Shown here: positions 62,601 through 64,000 of the stretch, one piece after another | Layout of the letters: each line of letters begins with the position of its first letter | How positions within the stretch are numbered: position 1 is the stretch's first letter | Source of the DNA: Dromaius novaehollandiae | Taxonomy: Eukaryota > Chordata > Aves > Casuariiformes > Dromaiidae | NCBI RefSeq assembly: GCF_036370855.1 | Contig: NC_088102.1 | Location: 71,743,601 to 71,807,600, forward strand | Direction: 5' to 3' | Length of the DNA stretch: 64,000 nt | The notes under the pieces: generated by a model | The model's database searches: none | Seen by the model: the letters and a program-made list of their open reading frames with translations, nothing else | What the model was told of the DNA's origin: nothing | Translations under genes and position numbers: made by a program

Positions 62601-63622
62601 AGCTGAGAGGCAGTAACTTCCTCGGGGTTCATCAGCTTTGCTTGCTGTTGTCAGTGGCGTTCTTTATTTCTAAGTTTTCCAGCTTCATTTTGTACTGTGA
62701 ATTCATCTCTTCAAAGTTTAATGATCAATGAAACATGGTTTTGTTCTCCTGCTGACCTAGCTATAACAATGGACTTTGAGTATTCCCTCCACATTTGACT
62801 GCTCCCTTGGTTTATCATTAATATGTTGGTGAGAGTTTGGAAAATCAGTGTATTTTTACTTCTTAATCATGTCTCATAGGGAGCCTCAGCCCACTGCACT
62901 GGTGTGAAACTTCACCACCCATAACTCCTCCTGTGCTGTGCAGTAAATAGTGCCTCCGTTAAAGCTAGCTCAACCTGGGGGAAAGATTCATGCAGAGATC
63001 AGATTGGGCTGGCTCCGGCAGCGATGTCCCGGAAGCCAGAGGCCAATGTACAGTTACTGCTTCACAGGAGGTGAGTATTTTAAAAAGGACTCTAATTTCT
63101 CCCTGGATATTAAGTCATTCAGTAACGTGCCCTCCAACACATTGCATGCACACTCCTTGGCACCAAATACTACACCAACCCTCCAAATACTACAGTAATC
63201 CTCCTTTGCCATGATAAGACATTCTATCTTAGTTTTGGCCCACAAAACGCAACTCTAAGTAACCCCAGACTTAGATTTGGTTTATTAAAAAGAAAAGACG
63301 CTACAATGCATGGCACTATTTAAAGCCTGGAGAGGCTGTTTGAGGCATGTGGTGACCACATCTTAAGGATGTCCTTTGAGTGCTCGGTCTGTCATAATCA
63401 CCCTAGGACCTCCTGTAAACATGGAGCTGGCCTCATGCCAGGCCCACAGACTGCCGTGGGTGACCTGTCTTTGCCAGCTTGCCCACAAAACTGTAAAAGA
63501 CTTCCCAGTCACTCCCGTGAAAGAGAGAGCAAAGAGATGCCCAGCCTACCTGTGGCAGAGACGACTTCCACCACAATCACAGTGCGTGCCTCCTGCAGGC
63601 TTACTGTGTCTTTTCCAAGAGC
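59038..63622 (-). CDS. C-terminal part of a single-pass membrane protein with acidic tail, possibly cadherin-related
   Basis: Three exons join in frame (63550-63622, 61204-61355, 59038-59622). They give a short ectodomain end, a transmembrane helix and a cytoplasmic tail of roughly 210 residues. The ectodomain end, ARTVIVVEVV, looks like a closing beta-strand. The helix is flanked by DMGALGG and followed by YKQYGK. The tail is rich in Pro, Ser and Glu, then strongly acidic (DDDEDSDQDLEKNEEEEQD). The arrangement fits a cadherin-related (CDHR-type) or other type I membrane protein, but I do not recognise the specific gene. Upstream exons lie beyond the window. It is transcribed in the same direction as BUB1B, about 15 kb upstream of it. 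Confidence 0.65.
59623..61203 (-). other. Intron between transmembrane and tail exons
   Basis: About 1.6 kb with a GTAAGT donor and CTGCAG acceptor. I see no further exon or recognisable repeat. Confidence 0.7.
61204..61355 (-). CDS. Transmembrane exon
   Basis: The acceptor is TTCTTGTAG and the donor GTAAGT, phase 1 in and phase 0 out. It encodes a juxtamembrane segment (DDTSSDKRYTAQ), a Leu/Ala-rich helix of about 20 residues and a basic stop-transfer ending VRKK. Both junctions match the neighbouring exons in phase. Confidence 0.8.
61356..63549 (-). other. Intron between ectodomain and transmembrane exons
   Basis: About 2.2 kb. A 172-codon plus-strand frame at 62026-62544 lacks recognisable domains and is taken as chance. 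No further minus-strand exon was recognised. Confidence 0.6.
63550..63622 (-). CDS. Membrane-proximal ectodomain exon
   Basis: A 73-nt exon with acceptor TTCACACAG and donor GTAGGC, ending in phase 1. It encodes ALGKDTVSLQEARTVIVVEV, then VSAT, which joins in frame to DDTSS of the next exon. The acceptor choice is inferred. A longer exon in the same open frame cannot be excluded. Confidence 0.55.
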
Positions 63623-64000
63623 CTGTGTGAACATGGGAATGAGACAGCTTAGGGACTTCCTAGATCTCCAACTCTTTCCCAAGGGACACGATGGGCCCTT
63701 TGGGGACACAGTGTCTCGTCTGTGTCCTTGCCTATATCTGGCCACCAAGGAAGGAGAACAGCTCTCTGGAGGCCCTATCCTGGGCCAGAACTGGGTGCAT
63801 CCGTCGTGACCTCTGCGTACCGCTTTGCGGCAGCTTTGCAAGGCTGCGTTCACATAGCGAGGTAGTGTAAATTAATGTCAAGCTGGTTCAGGTATCTGCC
63901 CAGGGCATGGCATGCAGGTACCAACAGCAGGACAGCACAGTTACTAGAGCTTGCTGTTGGGCACCTCTTACAAGGGAGCTCTGAGTTGCTGGATAGAGCT
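63623..64000. other. Window end, probable intron of the membrane-protein gene
   Basis: No splice-bounded coding segment was recognised in these last bases. A minus-strand frame runs through them but shows no domain-like sequence. Confidence 0.4.

Noticed and set aside
1-64000. tRNA, rRNA, CRISPR arrays, prokaryotic operons, intact transposons or endogenous viruses
   Set aside because: No cloverleaf-like, direct-repeat-spacer, transposase, reverse transcriptase or LTR-like pattern was seen on reading either strand.

Overview
The window is vertebrate nuclear DNA. It has long introns with canonical GT/AG splice sites, a CpG-island promoter, AATAAA-type poly(A) signals, microsatellites and only sparse, old interspersed repeats. 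The compact gene (about 25 kb for an ortholog spanning about 60 kb in human), the low repeat density and the CORE-SINE/MIR-like relics fit a sauropsid, most likely a bird. That assignment is inference.

The one firmly identified gene is BUB1B (BubR1/Mad3-type spindle checkpoint protein) on the minus strand. It runs from a CpG-island promoter near 43.9-44.0 kb to a poly(A) signal at 18.63 kb. I reconstructed 23 coding exons (exons 2-24) plus a probable non-coding first exon. All exon phases agree and sum to 1,103 codons including stop, i.e. about 1,102 residues (human about 1,050). The KEN boxes, TPR region, GLEBS/BUB3-binding segment, ABBA-like motifs, LxxIxE PP2A-B56 motif and C-terminal pseudokinase are all present. 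The promoter carries a ZNF143-like site, two CCAAT boxes and a CHR element, with the last three in an exact 31-bp register typical of G2/M genes.

Layout: 1-18.6 kb is AT-rich and intergenic, or possibly upstream non-coding sequence of the next gene (PAK6 is expected there by synteny but no PAK6 coding exon is seen). 18.6-43.9 kb is BUB1B. 43.4-44.15 kb is the CpG island. 44.2-57 kb is intergenic and becomes GC-richer from about 48.2 kb, with TG-rich repeats and a decayed minisatellite near 53 kb. 59.0-63.6 kb holds the last three recognisable exons of a second minus-strand gene. It encodes a single-pass membrane protein with a long acidic cytoplasmic tail, perhaps cadherin-related, and its identity is unresolved. 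Its 5' part lies beyond the window.

No tRNA, rRNA, CRISPR or intact mobile element was seen. No clearly novel system was found. The best leads are the promoter register, a 44-nt homopolymer that serves as a BUB1B splice tract, the unidentified acidic-tail membrane protein and the decayed minisatellite.
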